Part shown: positions 49,674 through 58,433 of the stretch, one piece after another
Position numbering within the stretch: the first letter of the stretch is position 1
How the letters are laid out: every line of letters begins with the position of its first letter
Assembly (NCBI RefSeq): GCF_900101685.1
Contig: NZ_FMZZ01000018.1
Span: forward strand, 48,327-112,326
Length of the DNA stretch: 64,000 nucleotides
Direction: 5' to 3'
Source of the DNA: Actinokineospora iranica
GTDB taxonomy: Bacteria > Actinomycetota > Actinomycetes > Mycobacteriales > Pseudonocardiaceae
Notes under the pieces: model-generated
What the model was told of the DNA's origin: nothing
Database searches by the model: none
Seen by the model: the letters and a program-made list of their open reading frames with translations, nothing else
Translations under genes and position numbers: made by a program

Positions 49674-51392
49674 GTGCGTACAGGGGATGTCGTCGACGGG
49701 CGTTACCGGCTCGAAGACGCGCGGGGCTCGGGTTCGGGCGGCACGGTCTGGACCGCGTTCGACACGAAGCTCAAGCGCGTGGTCGCGCTCAAGCGCCCGC
49801 ACGGGGTCGCGAACTCGGCGGAACGCAGGCAGTTCCGGCGCGAAGCTGAGATCGCGGCCCAGGTGCACCACCCGAACCTGATCGCGGTGCACGACTGCGT
49901 GGACGACGGCTGGCTGGTCATGGAGAACATGGCCGCGGACAGCCTCGACAAGATCATCGCGACCGGGCCGCTGCCGCCTGACCGGGTCGCGCGGATCGGG
50001 GTGCAGATCGCGGGCGCGCTCGCGGCACTGCACGCCCAGCGGATCGTGCACCGCGATGTGAAGCCGGGCAACATCCTGGTCGGCGACAACGACCTCGCGA
50101 AGCTCACCGACTTCGGCATCTCAATCTGGCGCGAGGTCACCGGGACCGACGACGGCCGGATCAGCGGCACGCCTGGCTACACCGCGCCCGAGGTCGCGGG
50201 CGGGTTGGCCGCGGGTGCGGCGTCGGACGTGTTCTCCCTCGGCGCGACGCTGTACGCGGCACTGGTCGGCGCTCCGCCGTTCGGCACGGGCGACGCGGTC
50301 GAGGTGCTGGCCCGCGCTCGCGACAGCGAGATCACGGTGCCGGACGGGCCGCTCGCGCCGCTGATGACCGAGATGCTGGACCGCAAGCCCAAGCGGCGGC
50401 CGACCGCGGAGCAGGTGCGGCTGCGGCTGCGGGAGATCGTCGGCGACTGGGAGCCGCCCTCGCTGCCACCCGCCCGCACACCGCTCTGGCGGCGCGGGCT
50501 CGTCCAGGTGACCGGCGCGGGCCTGGCCGTCGCGGGCCTGACGGCGGCGGTGCTCGCCGTGGCGCTGCCGGAAACCGGGGACGGCCTCATCGGCGATGAG
50601 CACACGGCCGACCCGTGCGCGCTGCTCCGCGCGAGCGACTTCCGCGAGTTCGGCCCACCGGAGCTGAAGCCAGACTGGGCCAACTTCAACCGCTGCGACG
50701 TGCTGATCGACGTGGGGCGGAACGAGAAGCTCGATGTCGAGGTGCAGTTGGCGACTCTGGCTTCCCAGCGGCGGGACGCGACATGGCGCACCATCTCGGC
50801 TCCGCCGTTCGAGGTGCTCGCCATTCCGTTGCCCGACTCCGAATGCAACCGCATCGTGCTGGTCGACGACACGTACGGGGTCCGGGTGACCGCGACGATG
50901 GAGGACTCCCCGAAGGACCTGTGCCGGATCGCCGACATCGCGGTGGAGACCGTGCGGGAGGTGCTCCGCGCAGGCCCGATTCCCCGGCGCACCGAGGAAT
51001 TCCCACCGGGATCGGCGGCGCACATCAACACCTGTGAACTCCTGCCGGACGACGCGCTGCCCGGATTGACCGCCGGGGTGAACGTGTTCGGTGGCTGGTC
51101 GTGCAAGTGGTACACGGCGATCACCAAGACCGGCGTCCACGTGCGCTACGACCAGCACGCCGCCAGAGCCGAGATCACGGGGACGCTGAAGCCGGTCGGC
51201 GGCCGTCCGGCCTACCTTGAGAAGAAGGACGGAGAGTGCACCTTCAGGGTGCCCTACCCGCCATCGAACCGGCCTGAGCGCGCCCTGGTGGACGTCCTGC
51301 TGGTGACCGTCGAGAACGACCAGCCCGAGGACCAGAGGTGCGCCACGGCCGAGCAGTTGACGAAAGTGGCCGCGGACAACATGAACCGGTGA
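49674..51392 (+). CDS. transmembrane Ser/Thr protein kinase (PknB-like) with cysteine-containing ectodomain
   Basis: A 572-residue kinase with a complete Hanks catalytic domain: Gly loop (SGSGGTVW), Lys (VALKRPH), HRDVKPGNILV, DFGIS and APE (YTAPEV). One membrane helix (about residues 280-300) leads to an extracytoplasmic region of about 270 residues made of two similar units, each opening with a cysteine motif (DPCALLRASDF and NTCELLPDDAL) and a later paired Cys (FNRCDV, WSCKW). These resemble DUF3558-like lipoprotein domains. No PASTA repeats are present. Unlike the two HGG pseudokinases in this window, it should be active. GTG 49674 is chosen for its upstream TAGACT. Confidence 0.92.
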   Translation: MRTGDVVDGRYRLEDARGSGSGGTVWTAFDTKLKRVVALKRPHGVANSAERRQFRREAEIAAQVHHPNLIAVHDCVDDGWLVMENMAADSLDKIIATGPLPPDRVARIGVQIAGALAALHAQRIVHRDVKPGNILVGDNDLAKLTDFGISIWREVTGTDDGRISGTPGYTAPEVAGGLAAGAASDVFSLGATLYAALVGAPPFGTGDAVEVLARARDSEITVPDGPLAPLMTEMLDRKPKRRPTAEQVRLRLREIVGDWEPPSLPPARTPLWRRGLVQVTGAGLAVAGLTAAVLAVALPETGDGLIGDEHTADPCALLRASDFREFGPPELKPDWANFNRCDVLIDVGRNEKLDVEVQLATLASQRRDATWRTISAPPFEVLAIPLPDSECNRIVLVDDTYGVRVTATMEDSPKDLCRIADIAVETVREVLRAGPIPRRTEEFPPGSAAHINTCELLPDDALPGLTAGVNVFGGWSCKWYTAITKTGVHVRYDQHAARAEITGTLKPVGGRPAYLEKKDGECTFRVPYPPSNRPERALVDVLLVTVENDQPEDQRCATAEQLTKVAADNMNR

Positions 51393-51461
51393 CCGAAAGC
51401 ACCGGCCGGGGCCTTGGGGGAGTCGTCTCCTCGTCAGGCTTCATTTACCCATGCGGTTCAT

Positions 51462-51908
51462 TCAGACCGGCTCAAGCAGTGCGGAGATTCTGGCGACTCG
51501 GCTGTGCGAATCGAACTCGAAGTGCAGATAACGGTCGTAGACCTCGTACCGGTCGAAATTCGGCCCGACACGTTCCGGATCGCCCAGGAGAGCCGTGACT
51601 TCGGCGCGGGTAGCGGTGGGGGACAGGCCGTCTATCAGCGCCGCAGGCCGCGGATACCGGCCGTAGGTTTCATCCTGGCTGTCTGGCTGGGTCCGCACCA
51701 TGACCGATACCAAGACGCCGTTTTCGAAGAGCAGGTCCGTTCCGGCGGGCTTGAAGGTGAAATACGTCGACTTCTCGCCATCGAAGTCGAATTCCTCGAC
51801 GTCCATGCGGGGGCCTACCAGGATGATCGCTTCGAGGATTCGGCTGTCGCCCTGTCCGCGCCCCAGCACGTCCAGCAGCACGGTCATTTCGCCGGTGACT
51901 GTGGCCAT
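51462..51908 (-). CDS. hypothetical protein
   Basis: A 148-residue soluble protein with no signal peptide or membrane helix. It contains AIILVGPRMDVEEFDFDGEK, YFTFKPAGTDLLFENGVLVS and a C-terminal LHFEFDSHSRVARISALLE. The pattern SPTATRAEVTALLGDPERVG recalls proteins whose charge-rich beta domain ends in a hydrophobic strand (immunity-like or SMI/DUF families), but no family can be named. ATG 51908 follows GGAAAGGAA with good spacing, and codon use fits the genome, so the gene looks real. It converges on the kinase gene. Confidence 0.7.
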   Translation of the reverse strand: MATVTGEMTVLLDVLGRGQGDSRILEAIILVGPRMDVEEFDFDGEKSTYFTFKPAGTDLLFENGVLVSVMVRTQPDSQDETYGRYPRPAALIDGLSPTATRAEVTALLGDPERVGPNFDRYEVYDRYLHFEFDSHSRVARISALLEPV

Positions 51909-52197
51909 ATTCCTTTCCTGTGATCCGAGGAGGTGGGCACGCTGAGATCGACGCGCGGCTGGAGGCAGTGCGACCAGGTTGTTTGGCTACCCGGAGCAGC
52001 GCGTCCTGGAGGACGCCGCGTTCGCCCGCGACGTGACCCCGATCCGGATCTTCGCGCTGTTGCTGCCGGTGTGGTCGGTCACCATCCAGGCCGGGTGACC
52101 GAGGCCCAGGACTACGAGCTGATCGACCGCTACCTCGTGCGCGGCATCGCCGAGGGCGCGGCCACCCCAAACGCCACTTCGCAGTCAACTCCAACGG

Positions 52198-52758
52198 GTG
52201 CCTGGAGCTAGGGTCGCCAAGACACCGGCCAGCGCCCGCGTGGTGCACCTGCCGCCGTTGCTGGCCGACCTGCTGCGCGAGCACCGCGACCGCAACCCCG
52301 ATGCCAGGTTCGTGTCCACCGGAGCCCACGGCGCCCTCTGGCGGTGGTCCAACTTCCGCCGCAGGATCTGGCTGCCCGCACTGGCAGGCAACCCGAAACT
52401 GGGCTCGGCACCCCTCCAGGAAGACATGCACTTCCATGACCTACATCACATCCATCAGACCCGGCTGATCGAAGACAGCGCCCCCCGCGTCCTGCGCCTG
52501 ACCCGACTGGGCCACCGCCGCAAAGACGTCGACGACGACTACAGCCACGTCACGGATGCCATGGTCGAACGCATGTTGATCAGGCTGCAAACCCGCTGGG
52601 AGCAGGATGGAGGCTGGACATGGCCCGAAACCGACGCAGTGCCAACGAAAGCGGCCCGACCCCTCCGGTATGGCGATTGGTCAGATCACGCTGCTTCCCA
52701 AAACGATCAACGCCCTGCCGGCAAGATCCGCTGGCAGGGCGTTGACCTGCATGTATAA
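52198..52758 (+). pseudogene. tyrosine-recombinase (integrase) C-terminal remnant
   Basis: The frame encodes the last about 185 residues of an actinobacterial tyrosine integrase: SARVVHLPPLLADLLREH, LWRWSNFRRRIWLPAL, MHFHDLHHIHQTRLIED, LGHRRKDVDDDYSHVTDAMV. The N-terminus and first catalytic Arg are gone, and the HxLR box reads HDLHH with His in place of Arg. The end lies 7 bp from the 41-bp tRNA copy at 52765, the same geometry as the integrase beside the intact tRNA. The preceding 290 bp contain only short protein-like pieces in different frames. Confidence 0.78.
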
Positions 52759-52764
52759 TCAGTT

Positions 52765-52805
52765 GGCGATACTGGGATCGAACCAGTGACCCCTTCGGTG
52801 TGAAC
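52765..52805 (-). repeat. 41-bp copy of the tRNA-Val(CAC) 3' part (att-like site)
   Basis: Exact duplicate of 57508-57548, covering the anticodon loop through the acceptor 3' side of tRNA-Val(CAC). Integration by a tyrosine recombinase into a tRNA 3' end leaves exactly such a direct repeat. The two copies bound a 4.7-kb segment containing a decayed integrase. Confidence 0.9.
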
Positions 52806-53722
52806 TCCAGGCAAGCGGATCACCGCTGGTTGCCCAGGATGTGACGCGGGTGTCAGCGGTCGGCGCGGGCTGCGTTTGGTCACCCTGGTTGCTGCACAGC
52901 GGCCTGGTTCTCCTATGTGCCCCACTTGGGCGGGGGGCCCGGGGCAACAGGGCCTCGGGCCCCCCGACTTACCTATTTCCTGCGCTTCTTACCCGCGTCG
53001 CTGCGCTTCTTACGCCAGGCCCCATCCTTGCGCCTGTCGCGCTCCTGCTCTCCGCCACCCGGCGAAGGAACCGTCGGCACACCCACGTTTCTCATCCTTC
53101 CTGACGTCAGGACTCAGAAAGAACATCTCGACGGCGTAACAGCCGCTAGCCGGCCGAGCCGGGTCAACGCGACTGCGGTAGGTTGCAAGTGCGCCCCTGG
53201 CTCCTGGCCGAGGTATTCCTCCGATGAAGGCGGACTGCCTCCACCAGTGCCAACCCTACTCGTGACCTCCGACATTCTCTGGACGGTTACGACCCTTTGA
53301 TCGGTTCTGGTCGCTCCGCTCGCCAAACGGTCTCTAGCTGATCAGCCCGGCAGAAACGCTTCCGCGCCAAGTGGCGCTCCACAATCTTCCACAAGACCAC
53401 GGCGGCCCTGGGGACGGCCGTCGCTTTTTCCGTCCGCCGACGGCTGGAGCTGTCATTGCAGGCTGAATTGGTGCTACCGAGGGATCAGCAGTGGGCCGGG
53501 GTGCTGATGATCAGCTGAGGCTACTCACGTCTCGCTTTTGACCTCTGAAACCCGAACCCGCTGGCCAAGAGATCCGGCGACCCAGCAGACTGTCACCTCT
53601 TCGCTAGACGTCTCCACGTCGATCCGCCGCTGCACAACACGATTCACCTGCCCGGGCAGGTGCGTCTCGATGATCCGCGGTCCGGCTCCGGGGCAGGACA
53701 CCCGGGCGTCACCTGCGGCGGA
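52806..53722. other. 917-bp stretch without a convincing gene, inside the element remnant
   Basis: No frame shows a recognisable domain. On the minus strand, 52973-53095 could encode a 40-residue, very basic peptide (tail KKRSDAGKKRRK), perhaps the end of a lost gene. Immediately beyond its stop lies a strong GC hairpin at 52932-52965. The AT-richer tract 53330-53520 contains nothing I recognise. Confidence 0.45.
52932..52965. terminator. GC-rich 10-bp hairpin
   Basis: GGGGGGCCCG pairs with CGGGCCCCCC around a 14-nt loop. It lies 8 bp beyond the stop of a possible 40-codon basic open frame (minus strand) and may be its terminator. Confidence 0.4.
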
Positions 53723-54007
53723 TCACTCGGCGTCGGCGACTGTCGCGGGCGACGCGGCCTGCGATTCCCGGTTCTCGACCTTGATGCCGCACTTGCCGAC
53801 CAGCGCCACCCCGGCTCCGATCGTCGTCGCCACTGGCGCGGCCAGCGCGGCCACCATGCCGACGGCCAACGGCACGTCCAGTACCACGTCGTCCTTACTG
53901 TCACGGACGACCACGCGGCGGTTGATGCCCTCGTGGAACAACCCTCGCACCGCGTCGACTACGGAGTCGGCGGCGGAGCGGGTCGACTCAGGCTTGGCCT
54001 CGTTCAT
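53723..54007 (-). CDS. DUF4342-type small protein
   Basis: A 94-residue protein: an acidic, helical N-terminus followed by NRRVVVRDSKDDVVLDVPLA, then a hydrophobic stretch (VGMVAALAAPVATTIGAGVALV), ending in an acidic tail. The combination of a short charged beta hairpin and an adjacent hydrophobic helix matches DUF4342 proteins, widespread in actinobacteria and clostridia and of unknown function. ATG 54007 follows GGAGAG. It lies inside the element remnant but appears intact. Confidence 0.75.
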   Translation of the reverse strand: MNEAKPESTRSAADSVVDAVRGLFHEGINRRVVVRDSKDDVVLDVPLAVGMVAALAAPVATTIGAGVALVGKCGIKVENRESQAASPATVADAE

Positions 54008-54218
54008 GAACTCTCCTCGTGCTGTGGAACGGATCCCCTGACGACCTTGATGCTGCCGGTTCCGCAGCGGCGCGCCATCAGGGTTTCCCCGGGGTGTCCC
54101 CCTGATTCGCCCCGGCAGCCACCAACATGCCGAATTCGAGCTCGTAGATCCCCGCGTAGGTGTCGGCGCCTTGTGTGGGTGTGGCGACGTCGACGCGCAC
54201 GTCGCGGGCAGTCGTGGC

Positions 54219-54522
54219 GGTGAACAACACCACCGTCATCGACCGCGATCCCATCCGTGCCATCAGCAGCCTCAAGGAGCAGCCGGGCGCCGACATCCTG
54301 CGGTATGGAGTCGGGCCGCTGTCCCGTGCGCTGATGGCAGAAGGACTCCTCGACGAGCTGCGCCTGTGGGTGCACCCGTTCCTCCTGGGCGCCGGCACTT
54401 CTGATGATCTGCTCTATCTCCCGGGTTCGTCGGGATCGTTCACGCTGGTGGAGTCGACAACGCTGCCGAGCGGAGTCGTCATCCTGACTTTCGCCGCGAA
54501 GAGGGAACAGGACGGACAGTGA
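54219..54522 (+). pseudogene. C-terminal fragment of a dihydrofolate-reductase-like (RibD C-domain) protein
   Basis: Coding similarity begins near 54219 (VNNTTVIDRDPIRAISSLK) and runs to the stop: KEQPGADILRYGVGPLSRAL, EGLLDELRLWVHPFLLGAG and the final TLPSGVVILTF. This is the distal half of the RibD C-terminal/DHFR-like fold; the NADPH-binding N-terminal strands are missing. Open frame continues upstream to a GTG at 54160, but that part does not look like the family. It is a truncated gene in the element remnant. Confidence 0.7.
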
Positions 54523-54941
54523 GCCACGCCGGACTCATCAAGCGGCTACGCACCCCGCCGGACGACATGATGATCGACACCTCCGTCGCGCACCTGCCCG
54601 CCGTCCGCCCCTTGATCGACGCGGACGTCATGCCAGCCCGCGCGATCGTCGCATCATCCACTCCCCGAGCACTTGTAGCTGCACTCAGGCGCCCTCTGCT
54701 ATTCACCTACGAATCTCTGGCCGCCTACGACGCCTTCGACGTCTTCCGCTCCCTGTCGAAGACTGCGCAGGATGCCTACGCGGTAAACTCGTTCCACATC
54801 GCACCACGAGCCATATTGGCGATGAGCACCTATTGCTCCGACATCGTCACCGACCTCACCTACTTCCATCCCTCGTTGGCCGACTTCGGCGCCCCGCTCG
54901 CCTCCTCCTGCACAGCAGCCAGGAGCACGCGGACCTCATGA
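54519..54941 (+). CDS. hypothetical protein
   Basis: A possible 140-residue protein starting with GTG 54519, four bases inside the end of the RibD-like fragment, and ending in a TGA that overlaps the next ATG (54938). Such overlaps favour a real coding frame. The sequence (AHLPAVRPLIDADVMPARAI, TYESLAAYDAFDVFRSLSK, AMSTYCSDIVTDLTYFHPSLADFG) is not one I recognise. Base composition is slightly less GC-rich than the flanking chromosome, as in much of this element. Confidence 0.4.
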   Translation: MSHAGLIKRLRTPPDDMMIDTSVAHLPAVRPLIDADVMPARAIVASSTPRALVAALRRPLLFTYESLAAYDAFDVFRSLSKTAQDAYAVNSFHIAPRAILAMSTYCSDIVTDLTYFHPSLADFGAPLASSCTAARSTRTS

Positions 54942-55013
54942 TGAGTCTGAGGCCGGCTACCCCCCGAGATACCGCGACCCTCGCAGCGATTGGCAGCAGG
55001 CCGGGCTACGAGG
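54938..55013 (+). pseudogene. start of an N-acetyltransferase-like gene cut by an IS
   Basis: MMSLRPATPRDTATLAAIGS looks like the first strand-helix of a GNAT protein (L-R-P-A-xxx-D). The frame runs directly into the left terminal inverted repeat of the IS256-type element, and no continuation is found on the other side. Only 25 codons remain. Confidence 0.35.
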
Positions 55014-56165
55014 GGGACTGTAAAACGAGCGATCACCTGGGTTATGACTAGCACGACCGGCAGGCCACGGGACGGGGAACTTCCGCAATGGGACCCGGTC
55101 GAAGACCGTGCTCACCGACGTGGGCCCGGTGGAGATCGATGTCCCGCGTGACCGCAACGCGGAGTTCTCACCGAGGATCGTCGGCAAGCGGTAGAAGCGG
55201 TAGACCGGTGTCGATGAGATGGTGATCTCGTTGTCGGCCGAGGCATTGACCACCGGTGAGATCTCCGCGCACCTGGCCGAGGTCTACGGGACCGAGGTGT
55301 CATGGCAGACGATCTCGACGATCACCGACAAGGTGGTCGAGTGCATGGTCGAATGGCAGAACCGGCCCTTGGACCCGGTCTACCCGGTCGTGTTCATCGA
55401 CGCCGTGCACGTCAAGATCCGCGATGGGCAGGTCGCGAACAGGCCGGTCTGCGTGGCGCTGGGTGTCATCACCGAGGGCCACCGCGACATCCTCGGGTTG
55501 TGGGTCGGTGACGGTGGTGAGGGCGCGAAGTACTGGCTGCACGTGCTCACCGAGCTGTGCAACCGCGGTGTCGCGGATGTGTTGATGCTCGTCTGCGACG
55601 GGCTCACCGGGCTGCCCGACGCGGCGACGACGGTCTGGCCGCGCACCGTGGTGCAGACCTGCGTGGTGCACCTGCTGCTCAACAGTTTCCGCTACGCCCC
55701 CCGCCAGGACTGGGCCCAGGTGGCGAAGGCCCTCAAACCCGTCTACACCGCCCCCACCGAAGCAGCCGCCAGCGAACGGTTCACCGAGTTCACCACCACC
55801 TGGGGCACCCGCTATCCCGCCATCATCAGGTTGTGGGACACCGCCTGGGCCGAGTTCGTCCCCTTCCTGGCCTTCGACATCGAGATCCGGAAGGCCATCT
55901 GCACGACCAACGCCATCGAATCCGTCAACGCCCGCATCCGCCGAGCGGTCAAGGCCCGCGGACACTTCCCCAACGACCAAGCAGCCCTCAAGTGCGTCTA
56001 CCTGGCGGTGACGAGTCTGGACCCGACCCGCACCGGACGACGCCGCTGGCCCATGCGCTGGAAACCAGCGCTGAACGCCTTCGACCTCGCCTTCGACGGC
56101 CGCCTCGCCGCCAGCCGCAAGTAAACCCCTTCAACCCGAAGTTACACCGCTCGTTTGACAGACCC
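55014..56165 (+). mobile_element. IS256-family insertion sequence, internally deleted
   Basis: Terminal inverted repeats at 55014-55031 and 56148-56165 agree in 16 of 18 positions (outer ends GGGACTGT and GGGTCTGT, inner ends AAACGAGCG). The element is 1152 bp, shorter than intact relatives of about 1.3-1.4 kb, because the transposase N-terminal coding region is missing directly after the left repeat. No target-site duplication is seen (flanks GGCTACGAGG and TGAGCGGGTG), suggesting a deletion or rearrangement at one end after insertion. It separates an acetyltransferase-like start from the tail of an excisionase-like gene. Confidence 0.85.
55032..56124 (+). pseudogene. IS256/Mutator-family transposase, truncated with two in-frame stops
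   Basis: From 55219 one open frame encodes most of a Mutator-type transposase: EISAHLAEVYGTEVSWQTIS, the DDE-region FIDAVHVKIRDGQ with VCDGLTGLPDA, and the final KAICTTNAIESVNARIRRA. Upstream, the family sequence (TRSKTVLTDVGPVEIDVPRD) continues in frame but is interrupted by TAG codons at 55192 and 55201, and a frameshift separates it from a DHLGYD-like start. The first roughly 100 residues are absent. The catalytic residues lie in the open part, but a functional protein is unlikely. Confidence 0.85.
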
Positions 56166-56166
56166 T

Positions 56167-56214
56167 GAGCGGGTGGACGAGTACATCAATGACCGCGTTG
56201 CGGCGGCGTCCTGA
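56167..56214 (+). pseudogene. 3' end of an excisionase-like gene
   Basis: The last about 15 codons (ERVDEYINDRVAAAS, stop 56212-56214) sit directly next to the IS right repeat and overlap the integrase ATG by one base. An excisionase reading directly into its integrase is the usual order in pSAM2-like elements. The rest of the gene was lost at the IS junction. Confidence 0.4.
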
Positions 56215-57429
56215 TGTCGGGCCGGGCACGTGCCAACGGCGAGGGCTCAATTTACTCGTACCGAAATGGGTTCGCCGCTTACGTGTGGGTGGAGACACCG
56301 AGCGGTGAGCGGAAGCGGAAATACGTCTATGGCAAGACGCGCGAGATCGTGCACGAGAAATGGCTCAAGCTACACCAGGCCGCAAAGGTGGGGCCGGTGG
56401 CGACGAAGGTGCCGAAAGTGGGCGCTTATGCGTTGTCCTGGCTGGAGCGGGTCGTCAGGCCGAACTGCGCCCCGATGACGTATTCGACCACGCAGACCCT
56501 GGTCCGGCTGTACATCGTCCCGGGTCTGGGGCACTTGGCGTTGACGAAGTTGACCGTGGCCAACACGCAGGCGTGGTCGAACAAGGTCGCGGCGACGTGC
56601 CAGTGCTGCTCGCAGGGCAAGGACGCTCGCCGCAAGGTCGGTCGCCGGAAGTGCTGCGCGGTCGGCGAATGCTGCGGGATTACCTGGGTAAGCGCTCGTT
56701 GACCGATATCCGAACGACTCTGCGGAACCTGGTCAATCACGCGATGATGGAGGAGTTGCTGACCAGGAACGTGGTCGGTCTGACCAAGGTGCCCAAGCCG
56801 AAGCGCCGCCCGCCCCGGAAGTCGCGCCGCTGGTCGAATGAGCAGGCCCGACGCTTCCTGTCCTCTGCCCGCGACGACGGGGACCCAATGTACGTCGCCT
56901 ACCTCCTGGTCATTCTCCTGGCCATGCGCAAGGGGGAGGCGCTGGGAGTCCCTGTCGACGCCACCGACAACGTGTTGGACGTGGGGTGGCAGCTCCAGCG
57001 GGTCGGGGGCGGCTGCTGCACAGGGAGACTAAGACCGAGGCGTCCGACGGCACGCTCCCGTTGCTCCCGGTGGTGACGGCGGCGATCCTCGACCGGCTGA
57101 CGAAGCGGGCCGAGGACGAGAGCCGTGCCGGAGCGGCCTGGCAGGAGAGCGGCCTGCTGATGACCACGCGATATGGCAGGCCGATCGAGCCCCGGAACTT
57201 CAACCGCTCGTGGGACGCGCGATGCGCCAAAGCGAGAGTGCCGAAAATCACAGTCCATGACGGACCGCGGTCCTGCGTCACAATGCTCGCCGATTTGGAA
57301 GTCCCCCCGAGCGTCATGATGCGCATCCTGCGGCACACGAACATGAAGGTCACGGTGGAGATCTACACCGAGGTCTCCGACGAGCAGGTACGGGAGGCCC
57401 TGAGGAAGCTCGGCGACGACCTGGACTGA
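56214..57429 (+). pseudogene. tyrosine integrase with two frameshifts
   Basis: The pieces together make an integrase of about 400 residues. Frame one (56214 to about 56675) holds the N-terminal AP2-like and core-binding part (NGEGSIYSYRNGFAAYVW, CCSQGKDARRKVG, CCAVGECC). Frame two (about 56675-57008) has TLRNLVNHAMMEELLTRN and the first catalytic Arg (AMRKGEALG). Frame three (about 57010-57429) has LLMTTRYGRPIEPRNFNRSW, HDGPRSC in place of HDxRRTC, and IYTEVSDEQVREAL with the catalytic Tyr. Two frameshifts plus the altered HxxR box mark it as dead. It ends 79 bp from tRNA-Val(CAC), the natural integrase position. Confidence 0.85.
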
Positions 57430-57462
57430 CCCGCTGCTGTACTTCACTGCTGTACCCAACGC

Positions 57463-57498
57463 CAGAGGCCCACCCTCATGGTTGAGAGTGGGCCTCTG
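57463..57498. terminator. 16-bp near-perfect hairpin between integrase and tRNA-Val
   Basis: CAGAGGCCCACCCTCA and TGAGAGTGGGCCTCTG pair with one mismatch around TGGT. It stands between the integrase stop and the 3' end of the minus-strand tRNA, and could terminate both transcripts. Confidence 0.65.
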
Positions 57499-57505
57499 AC
57501 CTGCG

Positions 57506-57577
57506 TGGGCGATACTGGGATCGAACCAGTGACCCCTTCGGTGTGAACGAAGTGCTCTCCCGCTGAGCTAATCGCCC
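57506..57577 (-). tRNA. tRNA-Val (anticodon CAC)
   Basis: The 72-nt minus-strand sequence folds as a complete cloverleaf: acceptor GGGCGAT/ATCGCCC, D-arm GCTCAGCGGGAGAGC, anticodon stem CTTCG/CGAAG with loop TTCACAC, and TpsiC arm ACTGGTTCGATCCCAGT. The anticodon is CAC. Its 3' portion is the target duplicated at 52765. Confidence 0.95.
57508..57548 (-). repeat. 41-bp att-like repeat within tRNA-Val(CAC)
   Basis: Exact match to 52765-52805. This copy is part of the intact tRNA gene and represents the att site next to the integrase. Confidence 0.9.
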
Positions 57578-57617
57578 GGCTCGGCTAGGCCGCGTCGACG
57601 TGGAAGAGAGTACAGGA

Positions 57618-58049
57618 TCACCCGGCTGAGGTGAAAAGTGGGGACCCCAACCAGGGCCACTCGATGCCGAACCAGCCGCCGACCAGGGCGAATCCGTTCA
57701 GCAGCCAGATGGTGGCGACCACGATGACGCCGGTGAGGGCCAGCACGAGCAGGCGGACGGCGAGGCTCTGGCGCTTGAGCCAGTCGGTCCAGGCGTCGTA
57801 TTTGCCGCGGCCGTAGGTGAGGACGCGGTGGGCCCAAGTGAACTCGACGGCGAGGATCGCCAGGCCCGCGAAGACGACGAGCCACCCCGGGCCGGGGTAG
57901 GGGATCATCAGGATTCCGCCCGCGAGAACGAGGCCGCCGACCACGGCGATGCCCGTGCGCCATACGGCGCGGGTCGTCGGGTTCTTGTCCGCCCAGTCCG
58001 GACGTGCCAGACCTTTCTGGCGAGCCTCGCCTGCCACTAGATCACGCAC
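57618..58049 (-). CDS. PGPGW (TIGR02611-type) membrane protein
   Basis: A membrane protein of about 143 residues with four hydrophobic helices. The first two flank the family signature MIPYPGPGWLVVFAGLAILA; the TWAHRVL and YDAWTDWLKRQ cytoplasmic loop and two C-terminal helices follow. These actinobacterial proteins have no known function. The start is uncertain: GTG 58049 is given, GTG 58037 is equally possible, and neither has a good ribosome-binding site. It reads toward the tRNA-Val(CAC) gene. Confidence 0.8.
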   Translation of the reverse strand: MRDLVAGEARQKGLARPDWADKNPTTRAVWRTGIAVVGGLVLAGGILMIPYPGPGWLVVFAGLAILAVEFTWAHRVLTYGRGKYDAWTDWLKRQSLAVRLLVLALTGVIVVATIWLLNGFALVGGWFGIEWPWLGSPLFTSAG

Positions 58050-58433
58050 CTTCCACCCATCTGGCCCATTGTGCTCTTGGAGTACCCAGATGGCAGCGGG
58101 AACGATCAGGCCTGGCTGTGACCTGCGGGAAGGTGGCTCTGGCCACAACGGCGACCCGGCGGCCCAGGTCAGCGCGAGATTGGTGCGCCAGGCACATAAA
58201 CGCCTGCGAATATTCGTGCCTGAGGCGCTACCAACCGGGAGAAAAACCAGCCAGTATGGGAAGCGCCTCGGAGCGGGTTTGTCACTTTGCGAAGCGGCAC
58301 GGCTGCCTCGGGTGCGCGGCAGTGGCCCGGATGGGTGATGTCGGCTCGTTCGGCGTTCAGATCGGGGCGCTGGAGCGTCACATAGTAGGGGCTCAGTCGT
58401 TTTGGCTGGGAGGGGAGAAGAAGGGTAGCGACG
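58050..58433. other. 384-bp intergenic stretch upstream of the SsgA-like gene
   Basis: It separates the divergent PGPGW and SsgA-like genes and must hold both promoters. A purine-rich GGAGGGGAGAAGAAGGG run just before 58434 serves as ribosome-binding site. No open frame here looks like a protein family. Confidence 0.5.

Noticed and set aside
52841..53300. Three overlapping plus-strand open frames of 87-127 codons
   Set aside because: None shows family resemblance; they pass through a strong GC hairpin and through sequence that better fits a short basic tail on the other strand.
55004..56175. Target-site duplication of the IS256-type element
   Set aside because: The 8-10 bp flanks on the two sides do not match, so no duplication is claimed.
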